54,744 nucleotides of DNA from Legionella qingyii (GTDB taxonomy: Bacteria > Pseudomonadota > Gammaproteobacteria > Legionellales > Legionellaceae): positions 1-54,744 of the forward strand of contig NZ_QHJG01000002.1 of assembly GCF_003184185.1 (NCBI RefSeq), written 5' to 3'. Below are positions 8,977 to 17,913 of this stretch, piece by piece. The stretch's first letter is position 1. Every line of letters begins with the position of its first letter. A model generated the notes under the pieces. That model saw only the letters and a program-made list of their open reading frames with translations, did no database searches and had not been told where the DNA came from. Position numbers and translations under genes: made by a program.

Positions 8977-10161
8977 TTAATTACTAAGTACATATTTATC
9001 TGCCCATATATGACGAGAATAAGTGTAGTAATTTAAAAGAGACATTAATCCAATGCCGATACCCATGATTATATTTTCACGTAAAGGTCCGACGCCAAAA
9101 CAAAAAATTCCTAAGCGTAACCAATAACTTTGTAAGTTAATAATAAATACTGAATAAATAGTAAAAATCAACAGCCGCTTTATTTTTAAGGACCAGGGTA
9201 ATTTATTCTTGGCGCTAAATGTAATTTTGCTATTTAAAAAGAAATTATTAATGATCGCTGCACATACTGCAATTTGTGAGGCCTCAAAAGGCGAGAATTG
9301 AAAGTATTCACGCAATACATTGTAGGTAATAAACTGTACAAAAATACCCAAGGAGCCAACAAGACACATTTTCAAATAGCGCTTGATTTCATGATATCGT
9401 AAAGTAAAAACGACTCGCAGTGAATCAACAACACTGTTTTTAGGTAATTTGCTGTACCCTTGATTTCGATCGATAAAATCAATGGGATACTCACGAATTT
9501 TTGCTTTATTTTTATGTAAAAGCCACAACAACTGCATTTTATATGCATAATGATTTGTAAGAAATTGATGAGGCAGAATTTTTATAAGTTGTTGCCTGCG
9601 AGTAGCACGAAAACCACTGGTAAAATCCTTATATTTTGGTGTGAGTACTGCTCGAGCAATGTAATTGCCTAAAATGGAGAATAATTTTCGATGTAATTCC
9701 CAATTACTCGGAATACTTCCACCTTCTACATAACGGCTTCCCAGCACACAATCACAATTTTGCAACATATCTAAGATAGGGCGAATATACTTGGGTTGGT
9801 GAGATAGATCCGCATCAAATTCAAAAATAATATCTGCATTTAGAGCAGTTAACGCATAATTCATGGCTTGCAAATAAGCAGAACCAAGTCCGGATTTAGT
9901 GGGCTCATTTTGTAAATGTAATTTTGGATAATTGCTCTGTAATGAAGTAACAATTTGTTTTGTGTTATCTGTAGAGGCGCTATCAAAAATTAAAATATGA
10001 ATATCATATTGCTCAATTTGTTCTACTGATGCAAATACTTGTTCTATTGTTGATTGAATGACCAGCGCTTCATTGTGCGTTGGAATAATAATAACCACTT
10101 TCTCTTTTTCTAAAGAATTTTCTTCAATAGAATCAGAGGAATTATTTGCATCAAGAGTCAA
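8977..10161 (-). CDS. GT2 polyprenyl-phosphate glycosyltransferase fused to GtrA domain
   Basis: Protein of 394 residues with two domains. Residues about 20-255 are a GT-A family 2 domain like dolichol-phosphate mannose synthase: IIIPTHNEALVI, a DxD motif in FEFDADLSHQP, and GSRYVEGGSIP. Residues about 260-390 hold four membrane helices of the GtrA type. Such fusions make a polyprenyl-phosphate sugar, and the GtrA part is thought to help move it across the membrane. It is the first gene of a two-gene minus-strand operon with the GT39 transferase. Confidence 0.9.
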   Translation of the reverse strand: MTLDANNSSDSIEENSLEKEKVVIIIPTHNEALVIQSTIEQVFASVEQIEQYDIHILIFDSASTDNTKQIVTSLQSNYPKLHLQNEPTKSGLGSAYLQAMNYALTALNADIIFEFDADLSHQPKYIRPILDMLQNCDCVLGSRYVEGGSIPSNWELHRKLFSILGNYIARAVLTPKYKDFTSGFRATRRQQLIKILPHQFLTNHYAYKMQLLWLLHKNKAKIREYPIDFIDRNQGYSKLPKNSVVDSLRVVFTLRYHEIKRYLKMCLVGSLGIFVQFITYNVLREYFQFSPFEASQIAVCAAIINNFFLNSKITFSAKNKLPWSLKIKRLLIFTIYSVFIINLQSYWLRLGIFCFGVGPLRENIIMGIGIGLMSLLNYYTYSRHIWADKYVLSN

Positions 10162-10391
10162 CTTTATATCTCGGGATTATGGATTATTTGGGGAGAGAGT
10201 TTATCAATTAGTTTTTAGAAAAAAAAGAGGGTGCTTTTGTACTTAAATCATTCTCTTAATTTTGATTTTGATCATTTACTTTTTTTTTAACTATTTTTTT
10301 GCAGAAAATTAACACTATTGTTTTAATCTGTTTCTAAATACCCATAGTACAATTGAGCAATTCTTCACAATTCATCTCAAAGAGTTCTTTT
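10162..10391. other. Divergent intergenic region
   Basis: AT-rich spacer between the diverging glycosyltransferase operon and the large membrane protein. It must hold promoters for both. I see no convincing -35/-10 pair, no hairpin and no coding remnant. Confidence 0.4.
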
Positions 10392-11915
10392 ATGGGAAAA
10401 TCAAAAATTGGTCTCATAAAGCATGCTTTTTTTAATAATTCATTGAAAAAAAATAATCTTTCCTTTAAAGAGGATGAGTTTCATTTAGATCGATTAAATG
10501 ATGAATTTTTATCGTTTCATCAAGTATTTATATCGAATAAATCATGTTGGACACAAGAAAGCGTTACTGTGCATTATTTGTATTTCTTGTGTGATTCGCT
10601 AATTTCTTATTATCAACTTGATTTTGTTGATTCTGATTTGAAAAAATTAAAACAATTTCGCAAAAAATTAGAGGCATTTTATAAAATAGACCTTGCACAA
10701 GAAAAGCGAAAATCAATTGATAATTTCTCGGAGTTCATGATAGAGGGATTGCAAACAAGCATTCTAGATCATCTGACATCATTTATTAGTATTTCCAAAT
10801 TACGCCAAAATGTCGGTGCTTTAAACACCTGGCGTTCTCAATTCACCCACAGCCGCAGTCTAGCAAATTATGTAATTATTTATCTTCAGAAGAGTTCTGT
10901 TTCTGAATTGATTCAAGAAGTTAATACGGTTCTTGGTAATCAATACAGTTTTATCGATGGCATTAATTTTCTGAATAACTCACGCAAAGCCATTACTGAT
11001 CTGGGTATTTTCCTCTATACATTCCGTTTTGTGATTAATTTAATCTTAGTGCTCAAACATATTCTCCAGTCCGCAATAAGTGAAGAATTATCGTCAAAGA
11101 AAGTACTGAAACAAGAAATGGAAAAACGTGGTTTTATCATGGCTAGTGATTTGGTTTGGGCTGGAGTAGGTTTGTTAACTACTTATAATAATTTTTTTCA
11201 TATTGCTGGCTCTGCTGTTCCACTAATTATTGTTGCTAGCCTTACTTTCGACACATTATTGTTGTTAGCACAGTGGCTTTTTGAAGCCGGCCAATATCAG
11301 GATCATGTCCAGGAATTACAGACACAATTAAATGATGCAACAACCTTCGAACAAGCCGTCATTCAGCGCCAGATTGATGTACTAAATGATGAATGGGAAG
11401 CTCAATGCACCTATTTTGCAATTAACATAGTAGGAGCAAACCTAATTGCCACCTGTTTTGCAATCAGTATGGTATGTACCGGTCCACTTGCTTTAGCCGG
11501 AATTGCATTATTTAGTATGCTTGGTAATGCATTGTATAACACCGCGGAAGAATATAAAAAATACCAAAAATCATCTATTGCGGTACGACGTGAATTGGCA
11601 AATGGTAAAATCCTGGACGATGATCATCATCGCCAACTCTTAAAAAATCTCAACGATGAATGCAGCAAAAATTACCTCGAATTTTGGAACAACATGGCCT
11701 TTAATGTGGGGGGAATTGCATTTCTTATTACTGCGGCCGTTGCTTCTTGGCCAATTGCCTTGGGTGTAACGCTAATCTATGTGGGGTATCGATTAAATGA
11801 TACCTATCAAAAACAACTTAATCCTAAAGAGGAAGCTGTTCAAGATATCTATCGTCTTTTAGAACTCGATTCGGAGCAATCAGAGGGAGTCTGTTTACAG
11901 TTTGCCTATAATTAA
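10392..11915 (+). CDS. Large uncharacterised membrane protein
   Basis: Protein of 507 residues counted from ATG 10392, which has AAAGAG 7 bases upstream; an upstream TTG at 10353 is less likely. The N-terminal 270 residues are helical and charged. Hydrophobic segments follow near residues 205-225, 260-305, 355-390 and 440-475, separated by two charged coiled segments with similar spacing. I do not recognise the family. The alternation of paired hydrophobic hairpins with coiled linkers resembles Legionella proteins that act on host membranes, but this is inference only. Confidence 0.75.
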   Translation: MGKSKIGLIKHAFFNNSLKKNNLSFKEDEFHLDRLNDEFLSFHQVFISNKSCWTQESVTVHYLYFLCDSLISYYQLDFVDSDLKKLKQFRKKLEAFYKIDLAQEKRKSIDNFSEFMIEGLQTSILDHLTSFISISKLRQNVGALNTWRSQFTHSRSLANYVIIYLQKSSVSELIQEVNTVLGNQYSFIDGINFLNNSRKAITDLGIFLYTFRFVINLILVLKHILQSAISEELSSKKVLKQEMEKRGFIMASDLVWAGVGLLTTYNNFFHIAGSAVPLIIVASLTFDTLLLLAQWLFEAGQYQDHVQELQTQLNDATTFEQAVIQRQIDVLNDEWEAQCTYFAINIVGANLIATCFAISMVCTGPLALAGIALFSMLGNALYNTAEEYKKYQKSSIAVRRELANGKILDDDHHRQLLKNLNDECSKNYLEFWNNMAFNVGGIAFLITAAVASWPIALGVTLIYVGYRLNDTYQKQLNPKEEAVQDIYRLLELDSEQSEGVCLQFAYN

Positions 11916-12026
11916 TTCGACTCCTTCAGTTTCTTATCATGCATCCTGACTAATTTTAGATAGCTTTTTTGCTTAATCTCTTATTTATAAATTTATAGAC
12001 AAAATTACTAAAAATTCACTCAAATA

Positions 12027-12059
12027 TTTAATAATTGCTTAATGTGTGCGATTTATAAT
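12027..12059 (+). promoter_or_regulatory. PmrA-box-like direct repeat with -10 element
   Basis: Two TTAAT half-sites start at 12028 and 12039, exactly 11 bases apart, as in the PmrA response-regulator box that precedes many Legionella effector genes. A perfect TATAAT lies at 12054-12059, about 40 bases before the ATG at 12098. The outer bases of the half-sites match the consensus only partly, and the distance to the -10 is short. Confidence 0.4.
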
Positions 12060-12097
12060 CATATGATGCTGGGGGTAAACCAATAAGAGTATCTTAT

Positions 12098-13759
12098 ATG
12101 AAAGATGGCAAAATAAAGCATAAGCAAAAGCAAGGAAGAGACCGGGTTGCTATAATCGAAGCGTTTTCACCTAATGCCGATCATGAAAGAGAAAAATTTT
12201 TAAGGGAGGAAGGTTACGCATTGGCTGACACGGCAAAAACTCAGAAAAAAATCTATCGCTGTGTGGCAATCAATAATGATGCAAAAGCTTTATTAAAAAA
12301 ACGCGATGCCATCACCGCTCATTTACAGGAACAAATTCAGGCGATAGAGGAACGTCTACAAGAGCCCATGCCCAGAAGCGCGTGCATTCTCTTACTTGAG
12401 AATCGCAATAAACTGCTGAAGACTGCCATTGCAAACATAGGGCAGATTGAAACCGATCTTTCCGTTATTGAAGAGGATTTATACCCTAAACTTGACCCCA
12501 AAGAACATGGCGAAGTTTTTTCGAGAAATAAAAACGCGGTTGCCCAACTTTATGCCCGATTAAAACAACATACTTTCAATATTCAATTTAAATTGGGGCG
12601 AATTGATCCCATATTACGTGACTCAATTCAGTCCGATCTGGAGCTGTTGAAAAAATTTCTTGATGAAATCGAGTCAATTACACAGAAAACAGGCGAAATC
12701 TATGAACGTTTAAAAGGAGGACGAATTCCACCCGATTTATATGCCGCGATGGCCAATGAGGTCTATGAGATTAATAAGAAAAAATTTGATTTCGAACAAG
12801 TTTGTAAATTAATTGAAGACAAACTTGAAATATCAAAACTGGATGCGGAAATTAAGCAACAGGTCGAAGAGCTTGAGGCTCTCCATGAGAGGTTGTCTAC
12901 TGTAAAGGGTATTATAGATACGGCCTATTATAGGACGAATAGAGGTCCGGTTGATTTAGCAACACAATTAAAATCAGTTGATTTTAGTTTTAATACAACT
13001 GATTATGAGGCAAAACTACTTATATCCTCCATGCAATGGGACGATGATCTGACTACTAGACAGGAAATTATAAAAGAGCGAAAAAATTTACTTGCTCAAC
13101 TAGGTGAGAAAAAAAAATATATTGCTCAAGTTATAAGTGTCATTGTTAGTCATCAGCAAGTCATTAAAGGTTTAATTGGAAAAGATTTAGATTTTTGTGT
13201 CAAAAGAGCTTGCCTCTATGAGGCATTTACAAATGCCCCTCATGATTTTTACCAAAATTTTAATAATTATCAAAAAGCACTGGAATATGACTTTGACAAA
13301 GGAATAGATAATCAGCAGGCACAATGGTATTTACATAGACTCTTAACTTATACTTTGGGTTTCTCAACCGATGTTCCTGATAACTGTGTTATTGTTCGCC
13401 ATGTGAGAAATGTAGGCAGTGATCTCAAGAAATTAAAAGTGCAATTTGAAAAAGATTTTCCTCTGTTAACAGTTAAAAGCGAATTTTTTAATTACAATGG
13501 TAAATCTTATTTTATCTCTGATTCCATTAGAAAAAATTTAGAGAATTATACTTCAGCACGAGCAAAAATAAGTGATGCGTTTAAGGATGACAATAAGTCG
13601 AGCGAGTATGTTGATTTTCATCATGAATTACAACTTATTAGAGAAAGTAAAACTGAAATTGAGCAGTATATTATTGCATATGAAGAAGAGCTAAAAATCA
13701 ATAGACTGGATCTTTTAGATATAAAAAGGAAAACTTTCAAAATCACTTCTGAAATTTAA
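12098..13759 (+). CDS. Coiled-coil repeat protein, 5' part of a probably frameshifted gene
   Basis: A 553-residue, helix-rich, highly charged protein with no signal peptide or membrane helices. AAGAG lies about 8 bases before ATG 12098. Residues from about 460 on (EFFNYNGKSYFISDSIRKNL) match the start of the repeat unit that occurs three more times in the next frame from 13761. The unit here runs straight into the stop at 13757-13759. Dropping one T from the run at 13755-13757 would continue the frame into the next reading frame with the repeat register preserved. I read this as the N-terminal half of a single protein of about 1,007 residues. Function unknown; effector candidate. Confidence 0.75.
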   Translation: MKDGKIKHKQKQGRDRVAIIEAFSPNADHEREKFLREEGYALADTAKTQKKIYRCVAINNDAKALLKKRDAITAHLQEQIQAIEERLQEPMPRSACILLLENRNKLLKTAIANIGQIETDLSVIEEDLYPKLDPKEHGEVFSRNKNAVAQLYARLKQHTFNIQFKLGRIDPILRDSIQSDLELLKKFLDEIESITQKTGEIYERLKGGRIPPDLYAAMANEVYEINKKKFDFEQVCKLIEDKLEISKLDAEIKQQVEELEALHERLSTVKGIIDTAYYRTNRGPVDLATQLKSVDFSFNTTDYEAKLLISSMQWDDDLTTRQEIIKERKNLLAQLGEKKKYIAQVISVIVSHQQVIKGLIGKDLDFCVKRACLYEAFTNAPHDFYQNFNNYQKALEYDFDKGIDNQQAQWYLHRLLTYTLGFSTDVPDNCVIVRHVRNVGSDLKKLKVQFEKDFPLLTVKSEFFNYNGKSYFISDSIRKNLENYTSARAKISDAFKDDNKSSEYVDFHHELQLIRESKTEIEQYIIAYEEELKINRLDLLDIKRKTFKITSEI

Positions 13760-13760
13760 T

Positions 13761-15122
13761 TTGCAGAATGATTCTTTAGAATATCAAGGAGAAACATATG
13801 TCTTGGATTTTCCAACTCAAATATTGGTTGAGCAATATAATCTCGCTCATAAACAATTATTTGAGGCATTGAGTGATAACGAATTTCCAGTAGATCCTAT
13901 TTTATTTAAGAATAAAAAAGAACAGTTTGCTGCATTACAAAGAAATCAAATACAGATTATTGCTTTTCTTGAAGAGCAAAGAAAAAATAGGAAAGAGTTT
14001 TTAGATTTCAAAGAAAAGTTTAAAAATCACACTCCGTTTGTCTTAACGAACACTACTTCAAAGGAAAAAGCTCTATCTTTTGAGGGAGCTAATTATACTC
14101 TGAATTATTCTACCCAACATATGGTTGAGAGATATAATTACTTATATGAACGTTTAACTAAGTTCTTTAAAAACTATTCTTCGACTTCAAACCCGTTAAT
14201 GATAAATGCAGAACTCTTACAGAAGATAACAAAACAGTTCATCCAACTAATAGAAAGTCAAAACGAAATTAAGAGTTTTGTTGAAAAGCAAAGAGAGCTA
14301 GACGATTTAAGAAACAGGTTTGCAGCCTTTTCCCCTCTTACTTTAACTTACGAAGGGAATTCTCTGGTGTATAAAGAGAAAACCTATCCTCTAAATGCTG
14401 CGATTGCAAAGCAAATTCAAGAATATAATCAAGCTTATGGAGAACTGGAGCAGGCTTTTAAGGGTGAGAATAGTACTCTGGACATAGAATCTATTAAAAA
14501 ATTATTTAATAAGTTGCAACAAAAAGTAAAACCTTTTGACCAAATTGAGGAATTTGGCAAATTAACGAAGTTGCTTGAAAAACAAAGTGATCTTGTGAAT
14601 AAGAGAAAAAGAATAGTACAGGAAATTATCGATAAAATTAAACTTGAAAGCTTGGGGGACGTTTCAAAGGATTCAGAAGAAGTTACTATCTTGAAAGGGT
14701 TATTGCAAGCATTTACACGGCATGATGCCGAAGTGACGCAATTAGTAGCAAAAATTGGCACTGCTAGAAATGATTTATGCCTGGATAACCTGAGTGATTC
14801 AAAAGAACAATTAAAAAAATTTGCAACTGCTAATCACGATAAAGCAGGTGATTTAATTAAAGATCTCCGTGAGGAGTTTAATGAAAACCTCCCTAAATTT
14901 TCTTCAAATAAGCGCCTTAACCAATTTATGGCGTGGATAGATAAACACATTCTTGCTCCTCTGTATGAGGCATATTATAAAGAAGAAAAACCGTATAAAC
15001 CCGGATTTTTTGCTTCATCAATAGAAAGAAACCTTTTTGAATTTCGCAAGAATCTTTTTCCTGATCTGGAGAAATTCCAGAATGAGTTAAGCGAAGCCGC
15101 TAAAGCTGCTTCGGCAGCTTGA
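13761..15122 (+). CDS. Repeat protein, 3' part of the frameshifted gene
   Basis: The open frame encodes 453 residues but has no convincing start. The AAGGAG at 13785 precedes an ATG at 13798 that is in another frame and soon stops. Three units of about 90 residues begin near residues 5, 103 and 205, each with the pattern [SA]-L-x-[YF]-x-x-x-x-Y-x-L followed later by Y-N. A fourth copy ends the preceding frame. The C-terminal third is coiled and ends in an alanine-rich tail (EAAKAASAA). It is probably not translated alone if the frameshift is real. Confidence 0.7.
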   Translation: MQNDSLEYQGETYVLDFPTQILVEQYNLAHKQLFEALSDNEFPVDPILFKNKKEQFAALQRNQIQIIAFLEEQRKNRKEFLDFKEKFKNHTPFVLTNTTSKEKALSFEGANYTLNYSTQHMVERYNYLYERLTKFFKNYSSTSNPLMINAELLQKITKQFIQLIESQNEIKSFVEKQRELDDLRNRFAAFSPLTLTYEGNSLVYKEKTYPLNAAIAKQIQEYNQAYGELEQAFKGENSTLDIESIKKLFNKLQQKVKPFDQIEEFGKLTKLLEKQSDLVNKRKRIVQEIIDKIKLESLGDVSKDSEEVTILKGLLQAFTRHDAEVTQLVAKIGTARNDLCLDNLSDSKEQLKKFATANHDKAGDLIKDLREEFNENLPKFSSNKRLNQFMAWIDKHILAPLYEAYYKEEKPYKPGFFASSIERNLFEFRKNLFPDLEKFQNELSEAAKAASAA

Positions 15123-15215
15123 TAAGAATAGTCTTATTTCCAGACCATGTTTTTTAACATCTTTTGCAATTATGGACTATCATTCAAACACTGCTAATAA
15201 AATAAGGAAATGAAT

Positions 15216-15593
15216 ATGTCACAAAATTCTATGGGTCAATTCTGCTGGAATGAATTAGCTACTGCGGATGTGAGCAAAGCGAAAGAGTTTTATAGCAAAG
15301 TACTAGGGTGGCAATTTAAAGAAATACACTCTGGTGAAATGACATACACTCTTATTCAAGCCAACGATAAAGAATTTGCAGGTATCTGGCAGATTCCTGC
15401 AAATCAACAAAATGAAATTTCACCTCATTGGATGGCTTATATTTTGGTGAGTCATGTTGCAGATACATTAGCAAAAGCCAAACAAAATGGAGCTGAAGAA
15501 ATTAAAGGAGTTACTCCTGCTGGAGATATGGGACTTTTTGCGATTATTAAAGATCCTACTGGAGCTCATATTGCATTCTGGGAACCAAAATAA
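15216..15593 (+). CDS. VOC (glyoxalase-like) superfamily protein
   Basis: Protein of 125 residues with one vicinal-oxygen-chelate domain: WNELATADVSKAKEFYSKVLGW at the start and GLFAIIKDPTGAHIAFWEP at the end. These are the paired beta-alpha-beta halves of the fold. Many members are metal-dependent lyases or dioxygenases, and others only bind ligands, so a specific activity cannot be given. ATG 15216 is preferred over 15210 because AAGGA lies 7 bases before it. Confidence 0.88.
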   Translation: MSQNSMGQFCWNELATADVSKAKEFYSKVLGWQFKEIHSGEMTYTLIQANDKEFAGIWQIPANQQNEISPHWMAYILVSHVADTLAKAKQNGAEEIKGVTPAGDMGLFAIIKDPTGAHIAFWEPK

Positions 15594-15609
15594 ACGATTT
15601 CATTGATGC

Positions 15610-15693
15610 GTAGCCTGGGGTGGACAGCGCAGCGAAAGTCAGGGGATGTTATATATCATCAAGCCCAGTTCTGCTGCGCCGCACCTAGGCTAC
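15610..15693. repeat. REP-like palindrome, copy 2
   Basis: An 84-bp imperfect inverted repeat with arms GTAGCCTGGGGTG and GCACCTAGGCTAC and inner GCGCAGCG / CTGCTGCGCC pairing. It lies between two converging genes and resembles the copies at 6364, 28876 and 30539. Confidence 0.75.
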
Positions 15694-15698
15694 ATTTT

Positions 15699-16778
15699 TT
15701 AAAATTGAGTCCAATCTTGCTCAGGTAAGTTATTTGCAGGCAATAGTTCATAAGTTTTGAAGACATCTCCGTCTTGAGATAAAAGAATGGCTATAGGTCT
15801 TGTTTTTTCAAAATGGGCAAAGATAATCATCATCATGACGGTGATGGGTACGGAGAGGAACATCCCTAATACTCCCCATATTGCACCCCAAACTGCTAAG
15901 GCAATTAAGATAACTAATGGGCTTAAATTCAATGAATTACTTAAGAAACGTGGTTCAATCAAATTTCCTACTATAAATTGTATGATTCCTAAACCCAGAA
16001 TGATTTCAGTAAAAGGAATCCAACTGGCAAATTGAACCAAGGCCAAAGTGGCTGGAAAAGCAATCGCAATAATGGCGCCAATATTGGGAATAAAATTGAG
16101 AAAAAAGATAAGAAGTGCCCAAAATTCTGCAAAATCCAATTTCACCCATTTCATAATTATCCAGCTGGAAAGAGCAGTAATAATACTTAAAATGGATTTA
16201 ATTCCCAGATAAGTCTGCATATTGTTTGCGATATGACTAATGATGTTGTTAACTAAAAGACGGCTTTCCAAAGAGGGAAAAAGCGCATCAATTTTTTTTA
16301 GAAAAAAATGTTGTTCGACAAATAAAAAGGCAACATACAATAAAATAAGTACAGTTGAACTAGTAAGCGTTGTGAATACCCCATAAACGCTCGTGAAAAT
16401 CGTTTGAAAATTGAGACCTTTGAGCATGTTATTCATACTCGCTAATATTTGAATGTGAAATTTTTGATCAATATTGCTAAAAATTGTTAATAAGTTTTCT
16501 TGATAGCGATTGGATGCAGCGATGACATTAGTGACATTATTGGTAATGATATTTATAAAAATTAAAAGAGATACTCCAAGTATTGCAAAGGCACAAATCA
16601 TGCTGAGCCAATTAGGTATCGCTGGTATGCGTTGAATAATGTTACTTATCGTATTAAGAAGAAACCAAATAAAAACCGCAATCACCAAAGGAATCAACAC
16701 ATGGCTTCCTATTACCAGAAAGTAACCAACTATCCATATGATAATTAATCCGGATGTAAATAGAATGGTGCGATTCAT
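15699..16778 (-). CDS. AI-2E family (PerM-like) transporter
   Basis: Protein of 359 residues with about seven to eight membrane helices. The conserved C-terminal region NFIPNIGAIIAIAFPATLAL and the following GNLIEPRFLSNSLNLSPLVI are hallmarks of the AI-2E/PerM family. Members export small molecules or exchange ions; the name from autoinducer-2 does not define the substrate. A TAGGAG ribosome site lies about 8 bases before the ATG. It converges on the VOC gene and appears to be a single-gene unit. Confidence 0.9.
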   Translation of the reverse strand: MNRTILFTSGLIIIWIVGYFLVIGSHVLIPLVIAVFIWFLLNTISNIIQRIPAIPNWLSMICAFAILGVSLLIFINIITNNVTNVIAASNRYQENLLTIFSNIDQKFHIQILASMNNMLKGLNFQTIFTSVYGVFTTLTSSTVLILLYVAFLFVEQHFFLKKIDALFPSLESRLLVNNIISHIANNMQTYLGIKSILSIITALSSWIIMKWVKLDFAEFWALLIFFLNFIPNIGAIIAIAFPATLALVQFASWIPFTEIILGLGIIQFIVGNLIEPRFLSNSLNLSPLVILIALAVWGAIWGVLGMFLSVPITVMMMIIFAHFEKTRPIAILLSQDGDVFKTYELLPANNLPEQDWTQF

Positions 16779-16969
16779 AGGCTAACTCCTAAGCAATGAG
16801 TTGGCTGAGCAGATAAGCCTTGGAGCATAATACACTTCCTTTTGAACTTTTTGATTCATATCAATAATATTAGCATTGATTGATTAGGAGAAGAATTGAA
16901 AAACTAACAGGATAGAATTTATTTTTTGGAAATGAATTTGGAGTTTATTTGTGAGTAAGCTACATGGAA

Positions 16970-17000
16970 TATAACCTGGGATGGGTTCTCCCAGGTTATA
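16970..17000. repeat. Perfect 11-bp stem-loop
   Basis: TATAACCTGGG and CCCAGGTTATA flank a 9-base loop. It lies 15 bases after the stop of the minus-strand gene at 17015. No T-run follows on either strand, so it may be an mRNA-stabilising hairpin or a degenerate half of the CCTGGG repeat family rather than a classical terminator. Confidence 0.6.
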
Positions 17001-17014
17001 AGAAATTCCTTATT

Positions 17015-17539
17015 TTAGCAACTTAGGATACAGCCGCATGGAAGATCTTCAGGACTTTGAATAACTTCTTCGGTGAGAGCACCTTTTGTGTTAACCCAAT
17101 TGGAACTCATACCCTGTTTCAAGCCAAGTTCGTTTTTCTCTATTGTAAAATATGACTCAATCCCAAAATACTCTTCCAGAAACGCGTTAATGTATGCTTT
17201 GAGCTTATTGAATGCTCCAGTTTGTGCCATTAAGGTTGGTTCCCAACTATAGATAGCTGAGCGACATTCCTCGGCCATTTCTTTAACCCGATTTTTATAT
17301 GCTAGAATTCGTATCCCTTTCTCAAGATCACTGTCAAATTTATCTAGTGTTGACTGTAATTGAGCTTTAAGTTGTTGAACCGCATTGAGAACATCGTTAG
17401 GAAGCGTTTTTTTACCTTCTTTTGCTTCATAGTCTAACTGATTAATTAACTTTTTAACTGAAGTATAAATTGGGGGTCTTTGTTTAACCACCTCTCCAAG
17501 ATCAGCTGCTGTATCTTTAAAAAACTTCACAAACGCCAT
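17015..17539 (-). CDS. Uncharacterised helical protein with Cys-rich C-terminus
   Basis: Unrecognised 174-residue, mainly helical protein. GAGG precedes the ATG by about 10 bases. There is no signal peptide or membrane helix. The last seven residues are CGCILSC: three cysteines among small or aliphatic residues at the extreme C-terminus, a setting where eukaryotic-type lipidation can occur. The final four residues do not make a classical CaaX box because the required Cys is one place too early. The helical part shares a faint pattern (EGK..P.DV) with the small protein at 17914. Confidence 0.75.
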   Translation of the reverse strand: MAFVKFFKDTAADLGEVVKQRPPIYTSVKKLINQLDYEAKEGKKTLPNDVLNAVQQLKAQLQSTLDKFDSDLEKGIRILAYKNRVKEMAEECRSAIYSWEPTLMAQTGAFNKLKAYINAFLEEYFGIESYFTIEKNELGLKQGMSSNWVNTKGALTEEVIQSPEDLPCGCILSC

Positions 17540-17913
17540 TTTATTTCAACCTCGCTCTCATTATAAAAATTCAAGCTTTCTCTAAAAAGTAGAGAAGGCA
17601 AGCGCATCTTAGCACAACTAGATCATAAAATAATAGCGAAGATCATAAATAGATCATATTGGTATTATTTTGTCTATGTAAAATATTTAATCGATCGCCT
17701 CTGGCTTCCTCATTTTGCTCGATTAGTGTTCAGAAGCATAACGATAAACAAATAAAATTCCATACTGTTCTAATTCTTCTTTGTAGCGATTAAATTCATC
17801 CATGGTTGTAATAAACGAATCAACAACAATATTGATGCCTTGCTCTGCGAGTTTTAATTTTTACGCAAACAATGCTAAAGTTCGTTTGTCATTTAATAAA
17901 CAGAGTGGTCTTA
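17540..17913. other. Intergenic region with GATCATA repeats and a gene remnant
   Basis: This stretch holds three GATCATA copies (17621, 17641, 17652), possibly an operator for the minus-strand gene at 17539, and a minus-strand coding remnant at 17723-17860. I see nothing else in it. Confidence 0.4.
17723..17860 (-). pseudogene. C-terminal remnant of a lost gene
   Basis: The minus strand reads 45 protein-like codons, including LAEQGINIVVDSFITTMDEF and YGILFVYRYASEH, then a stop at 17723-17725. An in-frame stop at 17861-17863 closes it upstream and there is no start codon with a ribosome site. The segment resembles the end of an alpha/beta (perhaps P-loop kinase-like) protein. I infer a deletion remnant; the family is not certain. 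Confidence 0.45.

Noticed and set aside
13740..13770. Programmed ribosomal frameshifting at the split
   Set aside because: I see no slippery heptamer with a downstream structure; a plain indel in a T run explains it more simply.
13785..13800. AAGGAG followed by ATG at 13798 as the start of the second repeat-protein frame
   Set aside because: The ATG is in a different frame and reaches a stop after about 24 codons.
16970..17000. Classical terminator after the 17015 gene
   Set aside because: The stem is excellent but no T-run follows on either strand.
17015..17030. CaaX prenylation box at the end of the 17015 protein
   Set aside because: The last four residues are ILSC; the needed Cys is one residue too far upstream.
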